A stretch of DNA of 64,000 nucleotides from Deltaproteobacteria bacterium (lineage in GTDB: Bacteria > Bdellovibrionota_B > Oligoflexia > Oligoflexales > Bog-1112): positions 1-64,000 of the forward strand of contig JACPKR010000022.1 of the NCBI GenBank assembly GCA_016186945.1, in the 5' to 3' direction. Below the pieces are notes generated by a model. That model saw only the letters and a program-made list of their open reading frames with translations. It did not search any database and had not been told where the DNA came from. The position numbers were made by a program, and so were the translations under genes. Below, piece after piece: positions 10,174-19,986 of the stretch; within the stretch, counting starts at the first letter, position 1, and every line of letters begins with the position of its first letter.

Positions 10174-10749
10174 ATGACACGTAATATTAAAACCATCGGA
10201 GCAGGGAGAAGCCTGTTCAAGCAAGGGGATAAGAGCGGCGACCTGTACTTCATCCAGGAAGGCTCCATAGAGCTTTCCGTCCGTGACAGCAAGTCAGGGC
10301 ATGAGGACGTGATCGCCACGCTCGGTCCCAAGTCGGTGTTGGGAACCATGTCCTTCCTTGAAGGTGAGCCACGTAGTGCGTCAGCGACGACGAAATCCGA
10401 GTTAAAGTGTGTAGTCATTAATCAGACGCAACGCGACAGACTTCTAAAAACGATTCCCACCTGGTTGCAAGTCCTCATCAAGGACCTTTCCAAGAACCTG
10501 CGCCGGGCAAATCAGAATTATGTCGGGCTTTTAGCCAAATACGACCGACTTAAGAAAAAATATGAAGCCAAAACAGGACAGATTCTTGAAGATGAGCCAA
10601 ACGAAGACTCTCCTCCCAGTTTGGCGGAAGCTCCTCTTGATGAGGCTAAGCTTGATGAGGCTAAGCTTGATGAGGCTAAGCAAGAAGAAAATCCAGTTGC
10701 CGAAGAAGGCGCTCAGAAAGACCTTAGATCGGAACAAAGTCTCCCTTAG
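10174..10749 (+). CDS. Cyclic nucleotide-binding (CRP effector-like) domain protein with repetitive acidic tail
   Basis: LFKQGDKSGDLYFIQEGSIELSV..GPKSVLGTMSFLEGEPRSASATT; C-terminal LDEAK x3. Confidence 0.8.
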   Translation: MTRNIKTIGAGRSLFKQGDKSGDLYFIQEGSIELSVRDSKSGHEDVIATLGPKSVLGTMSFLEGEPRSASATTKSELKCVVINQTQRDRLLKTIPTWLQVLIKDLSKNLRRANQNYVGLLAKYDRLKKKYEAKTGQILEDEPNEDSPPSLAEAPLDEAKLDEAKLDEAKQEENPVAEEGAQKDLRSEQSLP

Positions 10750-10988
10750 GAGTCGTCTTCTTCGCTACGGTTTTGAATTGCCAGTGGATGTCGTATTGAA
10801 CAAGAGGGTGCCTGTCACTGTTATCATGACGTAGTTTGCCAGCGAAGGCGTCGTATGTGTCTCGTGTCTTCTGCGCGAACTCCTGCTCTATAGATCGCTG
10901 GGAAAGGGGGGGGGATCTTGGGCTTTTAGTGTCTTGTAAGCTTGCTATTTCCAGTTGTGTCATAACGTAAACCCTTAATGGACCTTTT

Positions 10989-11378
10989 ATGGAATGTGTT
11001 AATAGCATGGATGAAAAAAACAAGCAAAAAGCGAAGGTACTGATAGTCGACGACGAGGAAGATCTGACGGAGCTGATCAAACTGGCTTTGAAGAATGACT
11101 ACGAGATAACCTCGTGTTTTGACGGGAAGGAAGCCCTTTTTCTTTTGGAAAAAGTTAAACCCGACATTGTCATCACAGATATCTACATGCCCATCTTGGG
11201 AGGATTGGACCTCATCAATGAAATCCGCCGGATCAGCCGCATCCCCATCATTGTGATTTCCGGCGGTCGATTGACCAAGAAAATCCCCTACCTAGAGAGC
11301 AAGGGTGTGTCCTCGATTATAGAAAAACCCTTTTCTGTAAGGGAGTTAAAGACACACATCGAGGCAGCACTCGCCTAG
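10989..11378 (+). CDS. Response regulator receiver-domain protein (start may be 11007)
   Basis: KVLIVDDEEDL..PDIVITDIYMPILGGLDLI..IPIIVISGG..IEKPFS. Confidence 0.9.
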   Translation: MECVNSMDEKNKQKAKVLIVDDEEDLTELIKLALKNDYEITSCFDGKEALFLLEKVKPDIVITDIYMPILGGLDLINEIRRISRIPIIVISGGRLTKKIPYLESKGVSSIIEKPFSVRELKTHIEAALA

Positions 11379-11406
11379 CCTTGCCATTTCGGCAAGCTTC
11401 ACTATA

Positions 11407-11904
11407 ATGCGCCATTCCATAACGCCTAGAAATTTCGTGGTAGGCATAGCGTCTGCCTTGGGAATGGTAATGCTCGAAATTACAAAATCTGTCGAATGGG
11501 ATATGGGCCATCGTGTCCCCAATCATAAACACCACTGTCGGAACCCCCACGGACACCGTTATCGCCTCGAATTAAGTCTGGCAGGTGACGTCATCACGAC
11601 AAGGGGGACAAGTGAAGAAGGGATGGTCTATGATTTTGGGGATGTCAAAAAGATTCTCACAAAATCTATCCTAGAACTTGTCGACCATGCTTTCATGGCG
11701 AGTGAGGAGGATCCAGTTTTTGGGCCGCTTGCCAAACAGCACGGGGATAGGCTCAAAATACTTCTGGTACCTTTTGTCCCAACAGCCGAACATATTGTGT
11801 ACTGGTGTTTCCAGCGTTTGAAAGACGCGTTTCCTCCGCATCTTAAGATTTCCCGCCTTAGGCTGTATGAGACTCCGACATCTTGGGCTGACTTCATCCC
11901 CTAA
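11407..11904 (+). CDS. queD: 6-carboxytetrahydropterin synthase / QueD family (start may be 11464 or 11470)
   Basis: DMGHRVPNHKHHCRNPHGHRYRLEL, GMVYDFGDVKK, LVDHAFM, PTAEHIVYWCF, LYETPTSWADF. Confidence 0.85.
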   Translation: MRHSITPRNFVVGIASALGMVMLEITKSVEWDMGHRVPNHKHHCRNPHGHRYRLELSLAGDVITTRGTSEEGMVYDFGDVKKILTKSILELVDHAFMASEEDPVFGPLAKQHGDRLKILLVPFVPTAEHIVYWCFQRLKDAFPPHLKISRLRLYETPTSWADFIP

Positions 11905-11927
11905 GGAGGGATTTATTGCCTGACTGA

Positions 11928-13385
11928 TTATTGGCAGACATATCTACCCTTCCATCGTTCCACGTAGGCTGGGAATTTAGCTTTTATGACTTCACAAAGT
12001 CCCTTAGTCAGTACGCCCCTGCTTTCATCCTCGCTTGGGAAGCAGAGCTGAACAGCAGCAAAAGCACTGTCCTCTAAAAATTTCTGAGGATCTTTTTTGT
12101 ATTTCGGCGCGTGTGCGAAGTAAAGCTCCCTAAGGCGATCGATCCATTTGTTCAGCAGGATAGCTTTGTTTTTCGACTGCGGGGATAGGTCGCTTGCCCC
12201 CAATTTTTCCTTAAAAAGTGTATCAAGAGCATGGGCATAGATTGCCCCTATCGTATGAACATCTTGATGATTGGGTTGATCCGGATCTCGGGGGCCTTTG
12301 AAATAGGGGCGAAAAAAATGCTTCAAAACATCGTTATTGATTTGCTTGACTTCAGTGGGGTGACCTGTCTGCTCTTCTTTTATAAGACGTGCCTTCTTGA
12401 AGTAACCAAGTTCTATGCCGGTCCAGAAGGGAAAATTTCCTGAGCTGAAAGCATAGTGGGCCATGAGGTCTGCGTAGCCTTCGTTAATGGCATCAATCAC
12501 AATGCCAAGGTCGACTTTACGTGAAGGTGTCTGTTCGGACGGAGAAAGATAGGCGATGGGAAAGCCCACCGAGGATTCAATTCCACTTTCTTGACTTACC
12601 TTAAACAGTTCGGGAGCCCTGCTATAGAAGAAATGATGTGAAAATTCATGCGCCACCACTCCCAGTTGCAATGCAATGATCTTTCGAAAATACGAAACAA
12701 ATCTTTCACTGGGAGGCAGTATTTCTATTGTAAAATCCCCACCCCCCGGTCTGCCTCTCGCCGACCATCGTGCGTTGTCCACATCGATTGCATCAATAGG
12801 AGTTCCAGCCTCATCCTGTGCATGACGGAGAAAGCGGGGGTGGATCAAGAGGTCGAGTGAGCGAGACCATTTCTTGCTGGAAACTATGTCGTAGAAGCGA
12901 CCTGTCTGGAGGAGCGCAGCCATACTGACCAGGGCTATGTTTTCCAAGGAATCCTTGGGGAAAGGGCCGCTCTTGCAGAAGGGGATCGCTCGTCCCTCGG
13001 AAACACTAACCCGGGATCCCTCGCAGTGAAACACATGAGCAGCAAGAGGTGAACAATTTTGATACTGTTCGTTCCATTCATAGTCCATGTAGGCGCCGAG
13101 GGCATAGGGGTTGCCAAGGCCTTTGCCCGAAATTCCTGAGAAGTCAAATTCAACCAGTTCGTCCTCAGACTTACCATTGATCCAGAACTTCACTTTACCC
13201 ATGTCTGGTAACGCCGTCTCGAGAGTGCAAGCGCTGTCAGAAAGAAAAGCAAAGAGGGGCGTTCCCTTCTCAAGTTTAATATCGACAGGCCCTCGATGAC
13301 CGTAGACAAGCTCTGCCTCCTGGCGGAGGGAACACGCAGTCACAAGGATCACGGCAATTAAAAAAAGGAAAGAGCGCCCGTTCAT
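11928..13385 (-). CDS. Lipoprotein with HExxH motif, putative metalloprotease-like
   Basis: Signal MNGRSFLFLIAVILVTACS lipobox; GVVAHEFSHHFFYS; ORF-track N-terminus (MEEPAAQF) is translated family A repeat and was trimmed. Confidence 0.5.
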   Translation of the reverse strand: MNGRSFLFLIAVILVTACSLRQEAELVYGHRGPVDIKLEKGTPLFAFLSDSACTLETALPDMGKVKFWINGKSEDELVEFDFSGISGKGLGNPYALGAYMDYEWNEQYQNCSPLAAHVFHCEGSRVSVSEGRAIPFCKSGPFPKDSLENIALVSMAALLQTGRFYDIVSSKKWSRSLDLLIHPRFLRHAQDEAGTPIDAIDVDNARWSARGRPGGGDFTIEILPPSERFVSYFRKIIALQLGVVAHEFSHHFFYSRAPELFKVSQESGIESSVGFPIAYLSPSEQTPSRKVDLGIVIDAINEGYADLMAHYAFSSGNFPFWTGIELGYFKKARLIKEEQTGHPTEVKQINNDVLKHFFRPYFKGPRDPDQPNHQDVHTIGAIYAHALDTLFKEKLGASDLSPQSKNKAILLNKWIDRLRELYFAHAPKYKKDPQKFLEDSAFAAVQLCFPSEDESRGVLTKGLCEVIKAKFPAYVERWKGRYVCQ

Positions 13386-13410
13386 ACTCTTCATCATATC
13401 ATGGCTGAGT

Positions 13411-13456
13411 GGCAAAGAGGTGGTGCGGAGGAACTGCGCAGCTGGTTCCTCCAAGA
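13411..13456 (+). repeat. Family A repeat, degenerate core
   Basis: GGCAAAGAGGTGGTGCGGAGGAACTGCGCAGCTGGTTCCTCCAAGA. Confidence 0.85.
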
Positions 13457-13579
13457 AGGCTAGGTTTATAACCTATTAATATTACGATTATTTCATAGCC
13501 TCACCAGTCTTGTCAGTGTAAAGTAGATAAATGAAGGCTCATTACTTTCGAGCTTAGGCTACATTATTCTGAGGAGTCG

Positions 13580-14920
13580 TTGATGAAATTACATGTCCGC
13601 GTTGGCTTCTCGTTTTACTTTTTCTTCCTCAGTGCAATTTCCGTCGCACAGAATTACGCCGGAATGCTCGGCAATGGATTTGATGCGTTGAAATTAGAGC
13701 AGAAACCTACTCTTTGCGCCAACGGAGAAGCATGGGAAACACCGTCTGTCGAGTTTGTGGCGGAATTTAACAAGATGGAAGGCTGGAGCCAACTCCAGTC
13801 GCAACTTAATTTCAGTGTGCCAGGATCCATTTTCCTTAACTCCACAAGTGAGCTAGCCAAATTTGTCATAAGGGCGCGCGATACCCAGTTTACAAGCACC
13901 TATGTTCTGAAAAATCATGTTGGTGTGCGAAACCTGATGCTACAGAACCCAAGTGTGAATATCCCCTACGACGATCTGAGGCTTTTCCGTGAAAAATGTG
14001 GAACGGAATACATCTCGGCCGTCACTATTGGCGGGAAATTACACGTCGGCATCAAGTTCTCCTTTTCTTCTGTCTCCTACAAGGAAACATTTGACGCAGG
14101 CGGTGCGATCCAATCAATTACGGGTTTAGGGGCCCATATCAGGTCTCTCAATAAGAACGTGAAGCAAAATTCCTCGGTTGAAATTTTCTTCCATCAGGTG
14201 GGTGGCAATTTATCAGAACTCAATGGAATGTTTGATAGTGCCGACATCGTCGCCTGCTCCCTCGATCAATTCGACAAATGTGAAAACCTTCTCGGGGACG
14301 TGTGGAACTACAGCAAAGACCGGTTTGCCAAAGCTGTGCTCGACGGGAAGGCGCAAGCTATCGGTTTCATGACGAGTGAATACCCCAACCACCCCAAAAT
14401 CTACGAGGATTTAAGTGTCAAAAAAGAAAGAGGCCGCTTGTTGGAAAAGCTGGAACAAAATTTTTATGACCGCGATTTCCTCAATAGCATTAAAGGAGCG
14501 ATGGAAGACTATCCGAAATGTGATGGGCGTTGCCTTGCCATGCTTTTGTCCCAGGTAACCTCAAATATACGGACACTTAAAGATAGCATCGCACTTAGCT
14601 TTACCGACCCTGAACTTTTTGAGAAGCAAGGGACTCTATCACAGTTGGAACTCAGCGATGTCATCCTTCCCAAACCGCGTAAGGACTATCACAAGTGGCT
14701 CCGAAAAAACCTCCCCTACATTGGCACTACACTTGCTGTCGCTGTGATCGTCCCGGTCTTGTACAAAATGATAAGCATGAAAAGGATTTTAGGTGCTGCG
14801 CAAGCGCCCGCTACTGCTGCAAAAGCGGTGACAGCTGCCGCCTGGCAGGCAATAGCGGATAGAATCCGGGGAGGATCCTTGCCAACCGAGAAATCTCCAA
14901 ATGGGACGCCCCCTCCGTGA
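13580..14920 (+). CDS. Secreted protein with C-terminal TM; possible MACPF-like signature
   Basis: Signal peptide; FREKCGTEYISAVTIGGKLHVGIKFSF resembles the MACPF YGTHY/GG region; C-terminal TM. Confidence 0.4.
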   Translation: MMKLHVRVGFSFYFFFLSAISVAQNYAGMLGNGFDALKLEQKPTLCANGEAWETPSVEFVAEFNKMEGWSQLQSQLNFSVPGSIFLNSTSELAKFVIRARDTQFTSTYVLKNHVGVRNLMLQNPSVNIPYDDLRLFREKCGTEYISAVTIGGKLHVGIKFSFSSVSYKETFDAGGAIQSITGLGAHIRSLNKNVKQNSSVEIFFHQVGGNLSELNGMFDSADIVACSLDQFDKCENLLGDVWNYSKDRFAKAVLDGKAQAIGFMTSEYPNHPKIYEDLSVKKERGRLLEKLEQNFYDRDFLNSIKGAMEDYPKCDGRCLAMLLSQVTSNIRTLKDSIALSFTDPELFEKQGTLSQLELSDVILPKPRKDYHKWLRKNLPYIGTTLAVAVIVPVLYKMISMKRILGAAQAPATAAKAVTAAAWQAIADRIRGGSLPTEKSPNGTPPP

Positions 14921-15993
14921 ACCAGAGACTTCTTGGTCTGGATCTCATCCGTCTCCTGTGTTTCGTAGGCATCGTCGTTTTTCATAGTACATGGGTGATC
15001 TGGAAAGGTCCTTTTGGTCCCCCCGATCCCCTTCCCACGGCTATTTGGACCTATGCCCTTCTGTATGCACGTGTGTTTGCGTTTTCTGGGTTTGTTATCG
15101 TCTTCCTGACCTCATTTTTAATCGGTACTTCCTGGGGAGCAGAAAGAAAATGCGGTTGGGGACGTGTAAGGACCAGCGCTCGCATTTCTCTGGCGCCTAA
15201 ATTGTATTTCATCTTGGGCGCCTGGTTGACTTTCTGTCTGTGTGTTTATCTGAGGGAGGGGGTCTTTCACCTAATGTGGGACGTGTACCCACTCCTTTTT
15301 GTGGGCATTGTTTCAGGACGAACGCTCTTACGCTTCCCTTCAAAAAGGCTGGGGTTCTTCGTCATGATCGCAGGAGCAATGCTATCCGTGCCGTTCTGGA
15401 CTTTTTCAGTGGAAAAGCTCCTGCCTTTCTGGTGGGGAGAAGTTTTCTTTGGCCATTGTCCGGAAGATTACGCTGATTGGCCCCTCTTGCCGTGGATAGG
15501 TCTGGTCTGGCTGGGAATGATCGGGGGAAAGACTTTCGCCGAGAAACTAAAAGAAAGTGGTGGGAGTGCGTTTCGCTTTCGAAAAAGTGAATGGCTGATT
15601 TGGGGACCGGGACTCTGTATGTTTATTGTCTTCTCAGACGCCTACTTTCATACCCTTCTTGGGGATGGGTGGGCCTGTTACACCTTTCGTCAAAGTCCTC
15701 CCGTTTTTTGGGGGCATTTCCTGTTCTGGGCTTTTCTCGTTAGGCTTTCCTTTCATCCCCTGGTGCAAAGGTTTCTGAATGAGACTAGGCTTTTCACGTG
15801 GGTTAGCCATTTGGCGATCAGTCGTAGCTTCTACCTGGCTTATTTAACACACTTCCTTTTGATTTTCGCATTGGTGGGGCTTTTGGATCCGCAACAGAAA
15901 GCAGAGGCCCCGTGGGTTCTCAACGCGATTCTTTTGCTCAATCTTCCTCTTACTGAAATTTTAGTAAGGTTTGTACCACGGGGAGTAGTGTAA
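14917..15993 (+). CDS. Multi-TM membrane acyltransferase-like protein (DUF1624/OpgC-like)
   Basis: GTG start overlapping previous stop; RLLGLDLIRLLCFVGIVVFHSTW and many TM segments. Confidence 0.5.
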   Translation: MNQRLLGLDLIRLLCFVGIVVFHSTWVIWKGPFGPPDPLPTAIWTYALLYARVFAFSGFVIVFLTSFLIGTSWGAERKCGWGRVRTSARISLAPKLYFILGAWLTFCLCVYLREGVFHLMWDVYPLLFVGIVSGRTLLRFPSKRLGFFVMIAGAMLSVPFWTFSVEKLLPFWWGEVFFGHCPEDYADWPLLPWIGLVWLGMIGGKTFAEKLKESGGSAFRFRKSEWLIWGPGLCMFIVFSDAYFHTLLGDGWACYTFRQSPPVFWGHFLFWAFLVRLSFHPLVQRFLNETRLFTWVSHLAISRSFYLAYLTHFLLIFALVGLLDPQQKAEAPWVLNAILLLNLPLTEILVRFVPRGVV

Positions 15994-16133
15994 TGGGTAA
16001 GCCACTTGGGGCAAATAGGGAGAGGGGGGGTTGGGGGGGCGAGTGAAGCGTCGCCTCCCCCGGATTTCTTGGAGGAACCAGCTGCGCAGTTTCCTCCAAA
16101 CCACCTCCTTGCCCCAAGTGGCTTACGCATTAC
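15990..16133 (-). mobile_element. Family A full-length element with terminal inverted repeats
   Basis: GTAATGGGTAAGCCACTTGGGGCAA … TTGCCCCAAGTGGCTTACGCATTAC. Confidence 0.85.
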
Positions 16134-16134
16134 T

Positions 16135-16755
16135 TCATAGTTCGTCAATCATCTCTTCTTGTTGCTTGACAATGCGCTTCAGGTCCTTAGTGATACCAAG
16201 AATGGATTGGTCCCTGAAGACACTCTCGGGAGCGATCCAGGGTCGCTTCACGTCGATGTCCTTGGTCACTTTGAGGGTTGTTACTCCTTGGTCATTTTTC
16301 ATGTAGTCGACGGTGAGTCCCACTTTCTTCGTATTCTCCGCATGACTTGTCGCTTTTATTTTCGTAGACGACGCGGCAAGAAGAACGCGATTTTCATTCC
16401 CCACGAGATAGAGGTCATAGCGGACGGCAATTTTTCCATGCCCCGTATCTGCTTCATTCTCAAAATAGTCCATTTTTACGCCAGTCATTTCCTGGTGGGT
16501 GACATCAGTCTGTGTCTGTCTTATGACTCCGTTTTCTTTTAAAACTTTTGTCATCCCAGCCTTTAAATCTGTCCATTCCGTACTTTTTTCGACCTGGCAT
16601 GTTTGGGAAATGACAAACTTGTAAAGTTTTGATTCTATTTTTTCCACGTTTTCGACATTTGGTTCCCCGCATGGGAGTGTCTTGGCAGATACAACGCTGG
16701 ACAATGTTACAAGTGTTCCACAGAGCATCCATTTCAGCATCACTAACCTCTCCAT
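16135..16755 (-). CDS. Secreted protein of unknown function
   Basis: Signal-like MLKWMLCGTLVTLSSVVSA. Confidence 0.5.
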   Translation of the reverse strand: MERLVMLKWMLCGTLVTLSSVVSAKTLPCGEPNVENVEKIESKLYKFVISQTCQVEKSTEWTDLKAGMTKVLKENGVIRQTQTDVTHQEMTGVKMDYFENEADTGHGKIAVRYDLYLVGNENRVLLAASSTKIKATSHAENTKKVGLTVDYMKNDQGVTTLKVTKDIDVKRPWIAPESVFRDQSILGITKDLKRIVKQQEEMIDEL

Positions 16756-16797
16756 TTTAGTTTGCGTGATGTAAATATATGAAAATATTCAGAAAAA

Positions 16798-18045
16798 TCA
16801 ATAAGAATGTAGTTTCTCACCCTTCAACCAGACTTCCGACGGTAAACGCTGTCCCATCGTAGCGAGCCATTCTTCCAGACTCGCCATTCTGTAGACGGCA
16901 AAGTCTGCGTCAAAGCCAATTTCCAGTGCCCCTTTGCGGTCGCCAAGCCCAAGGGACAGGGCGGGGACGTAGGTTACAGCGGCGATCGCCTGCCACGAAG
17001 TCAAATGACAGTGTAGTGCTCCCAGGCTGGCAAGTTGAGCGAGGTTTTCACAGAAACTGCTCCCCGGGTTGAAGTCACTAGCGATAGCGACAGCGCATTT
17101 TGCCTCGAGAAAAGGTCGAGCGTCAGTAAATGGAATCCCTGTGTAAAGAGAAGTGCCGGGCAAGAGAATTGCCACGGTCCCGGATAACGCCATTGCCTGG
17201 ATACCTTCTTTACTTGCATGTTGCAGATGGTCAGCGCTTGCTGCTTTCCACTTGGCTGCAGCTGCGGCTCCTCCGCTGTTGCTGAACTCATCCGCATGAA
17301 CACGGACCCCCAAGCCTCCTTTCTCGGCAGCGCGGATGAACGGCTCTGCCTGTTCGACGCTAAAATAGCCGCTTTCTATGAATGCATCAACGTAGCGCGC
17401 AAGTTTATTTTCAATCACGAGAGGCAGGAGGCGTTTCGTGATCTCTTCGACGTAGGCTTCAGCACTTTTGGCATCGGCAGGAACGGCATGCAGTGCGAGC
17501 AGCGTGGGGACTATTTCCATGCGTACATTTTTTCTGATGACTTGGATGAGCTTGAGCAGGCGCAGTTCCTGCTTGAAGGCAAGTCCATACCCGGTCTTTA
17601 TTTCAACTGTAGTTACCCCCCGTCTAAGGAAACGGGTTAGCCGTCTTTTGGCACTTTTCATGAGTTCTTCGTCAGAAGCCTGTCTTGTTCCCTTGACAGA
17701 GGCTTGAATACCTCCCCCTTTTGCTGCTATCTCCTGATAGCTGGCTCCGTTAAGACGCTGAGCAAATTCATCAAAACGAGTGCCGCCAAAAATCGTGTGA
17801 GTATGCGCATCAACAAGCCCCGGCAAGACGAGTGCTCCCTTTGCGTCAACTACCTGTCCCGCGAATTTTCGGATATCCGCAGGCACGGGCATCGGCCCTA
17901 GCGCCGCGACGGTGCTATTGTCACAAAACAGCCAAGCGTTATGAATCCGCCCGAGATCCTCTTCCTTGATGGAATGCCCACGCTGTTCGCTTGTCAAAGG
18001 CTGGAGCGTGATCATTTCTCCAATGTTTTCGAGAAGCGTTCTCAT
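16798..18045 (-). CDS. hutI: Imidazolonepropionase
   Basis: LPGLVDAHTHTIFGGTRFDEFAQRLNGASYQEIAAKGGGI, EIKTGYGL, HADEFSNSGGA, ASDFNPGSS; start trimmed out of family A repeat. Confidence 0.93.
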   Translation of the reverse strand: MRTLLENIGEMITLQPLTSEQRGHSIKEEDLGRIHNAWLFCDNSTVAALGPMPVPADIRKFAGQVVDAKGALVLPGLVDAHTHTIFGGTRFDEFAQRLNGASYQEIAAKGGGIQASVKGTRQASDEELMKSAKRRLTRFLRRGVTTVEIKTGYGLAFKQELRLLKLIQVIRKNVRMEIVPTLLALHAVPADAKSAEAYVEEITKRLLPLVIENKLARYVDAFIESGYFSVEQAEPFIRAAEKGGLGVRVHADEFSNSGGAAAAAKWKAASADHLQHASKEGIQAMALSGTVAILLPGTSLYTGIPFTDARPFLEAKCAVAIASDFNPGSSFCENLAQLASLGALHCHLTSWQAIAAVTYVPALSLGLGDRKGALEIGFDADFAVYRMASLEEWLATMGQRLPSEVWLKGEKLHSY

Positions 18046-18057
18046 AGTCTTCCTTCC

Positions 18058-18147
18058 GTAATGCGTCCACTCGCGGCAAGGAATTTCTTGGAGGAACCAG
18101 CTGCGCAGTTTCCTCCAAACCACCTCCTTGCTCCGAGTGGACGCATT
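18058..18147 (-). mobile_element. Family A element with variant but matching terminal arms
   Basis: AATGCGTCCACTCGCGGCAAGG … CCTTGCTCCGAGTGGACGCATT around the core. Confidence 0.8.
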
Positions 18148-18156
18148 TCTTCCTTC

Positions 18157-19614
18157 CTACGGGCTAATCGTCCAGAGGGTTCCCTCGGGTCGGTCATGCA
18201 AGACGACACCCTTTTCCAATAGTGTAGCGCGGATTTCATCGCTTTTCTCCCAGTCACGACGTTCCCGAGCCTTTTGGCGTAGGGCTATCTGTTGGAGCAG
18301 TTCGTCTTCGCTTAAACCAAGATCACTCAACACTTTGGATTTGTGCAATTCGATAAATTCACCGGGTGATTTCTGAAAGAGACCTAGAAATTTCGCGGTC
18401 TGACGCAGTGTGTCAGCAATACGTTTGAAGAAGGCAGCTCCCTTCTTCGGATCCATAAGCCTCTGATTTGCCCAACGCACAAACTTACTGAATTCCGCAA
18501 GCACGACGGGAGTGTTGAAATCGTCTCGCATCGCTGCGTCGACATTGTCCACAAAAAGTTGGATCTCTCGATCCTCTTGAGGCAAGGCATCCCCGTTTTC
18601 CTTTCCTTCTTTCACACGATGGTCCAGCTCCCTCAACGATTCATAGAAGTAAAAAAGGCGTTTGCGGCAATTGCGGAATACGTCCTGAGAAAAATTCACA
18701 TTCGACCCATAGTGATTCTGCAGGAACGCCAAGCGCAGGACCTCTGGATGCCAATCTTTGAGGAACTCACGGATGCTAATCTGGTTTCCCAAGCTTTTCG
18801 ACATTTTCTGATTGTCGATGGTAAGAAGCCCCGAGTGCAGCCAAACTTTAGCGAAGGGAACTTTGTTCGCACTTTCCGACTGAGCGATCTCGTTCTCATG
18901 ATGGGGGAAGACCAGGTCTCGACCGCCTCCGTGGATGTCAAGGGTTTCGCCTAGGTAGAGCTTGGCCATCGCTGAACATTCGATATGCCAGCCTGGTCGT
19001 CCCCTCCCCCAGGGGCTATCCCAGGAGGCTTCTGAGCTGGCGTCGGCTTTCCAAAGCGCAAAGTCGAGTTCATCCTCTTTGTCTGTTTCCGCCAAGTCTC
19101 GGGTCCCCGATCGTAGCTCCTCCGGCTTGCGATTGGAAAGTTTTCCGTAGTCCTTTTTATTGCTGACTTTATAGTAGATGTCCCCTTTGGGGGTCTTATA
19201 GGCCGCACCATGCTCAATCAAGCGCTGGATCATGGCGATAATGTTGGGCATGGTTTCCGTCACTCGCGGCTCATAAGTGGCGGGACGGACTCCCAGGGCC
19301 TTCATATCCCGACGAGTCGCCTCCACCATATCCTCGGAAAGTTTCAAGGGCGAAACGCCTAGCTTCTTTGCTCTGTCAATGATCTTGTCGTCAACATCCG
19401 TGAAATTCCGAACGTAGGTGACTTTAAATCCCTTGTGTTCAAAATAGGTCCGCATGACGTCAAAGAAAATGGCCTGCATAGCGTGCCCGATATGACTCTC
19501 ATCGTAGGTCGTCACCCCACATGCGTACATTCTGATATGCTCGGCTTCCAAAGTCTGGAAAGGCTCCTTTTTTCCCGACAATGTGTTGCGGAGGTAAATG
19601 TTTGTGCTTTCCAT
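18157..19614 (-). CDS. cysS: Cysteinyl-tRNA synthetase
   Basis: MYACGVTTYDESHIGHAM, FTDVDDKIIDRA, WHIECSAMAKLYLGETLDIHGGGRDLVFPHHENEIAQSE, KMSKSLGN. Confidence 0.97.
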   Translation of the reverse strand: MESTNIYLRNTLSGKKEPFQTLEAEHIRMYACGVTTYDESHIGHAMQAIFFDVMRTYFEHKGFKVTYVRNFTDVDDKIIDRAKKLGVSPLKLSEDMVEATRRDMKALGVRPATYEPRVTETMPNIIAMIQRLIEHGAAYKTPKGDIYYKVSNKKDYGKLSNRKPEELRSGTRDLAETDKEDELDFALWKADASSEASWDSPWGRGRPGWHIECSAMAKLYLGETLDIHGGGRDLVFPHHENEIAQSESANKVPFAKVWLHSGLLTIDNQKMSKSLGNQISIREFLKDWHPEVLRLAFLQNHYGSNVNFSQDVFRNCRKRLFYFYESLRELDHRVKEGKENGDALPQEDREIQLFVDNVDAAMRDDFNTPVVLAEFSKFVRWANQRLMDPKKGAAFFKRIADTLRQTAKFLGLFQKSPGEFIELHKSKVLSDLGLSEDELLQQIALRQKARERRDWEKSDEIRATLLEKGVVLHDRPEGTLWTISP

Positions 19615-19632
19615 GATGTTTTCCTGCGTTAG

Positions 19633-19983
19633 TTACTCCGATGCTAGCGGAGGCGTGTACACCGCCCATCCCTCCGGAGGTTTGCGAACATAGTAAAACT
19701 CGACCCAGGGGGCGACTTTTATGCCAAGGTTTCCTGTGACAGAAAAACTAACCTTAGGGCGAATACGTGTTCTCAGCAAACTTAAGTAAAAAAAAGCACC
19801 GCCTGATTTCGTTTGATTAACAATTGGATCATCATGCTCAGCAAAAACGGGCTCCATCACGTTTACTTCATTTCTAATCTCTTCCGAAAGTTTCCTGAGG
19901 CTTCTTTTAGTTGAGGCAAATGTAAGTGTTGATGTTCCCATCAACGCAACTACAGCGATCTTTTGAAGATTTACCCATTTCAT
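19633..19983 (-). CDS. Small secreted protein carrying one copy of a repeated beta module
   Basis: Signal peptide; RIRPKVSFSVTGNLGIKVAPWVEFYYVRKPPE. Confidence 0.5.
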   Translation of the reverse strand: MKWVNLQKIAVVALMGTSTLTFASTKRSLRKLSEEIRNEVNVMEPVFAEHDDPIVNQTKSGGAFFYLSLLRTRIRPKVSFSVTGNLGIKVAPWVEFYYVRKPPEGWAVYTPPLASE

Positions 19984-19986
19984 CAG

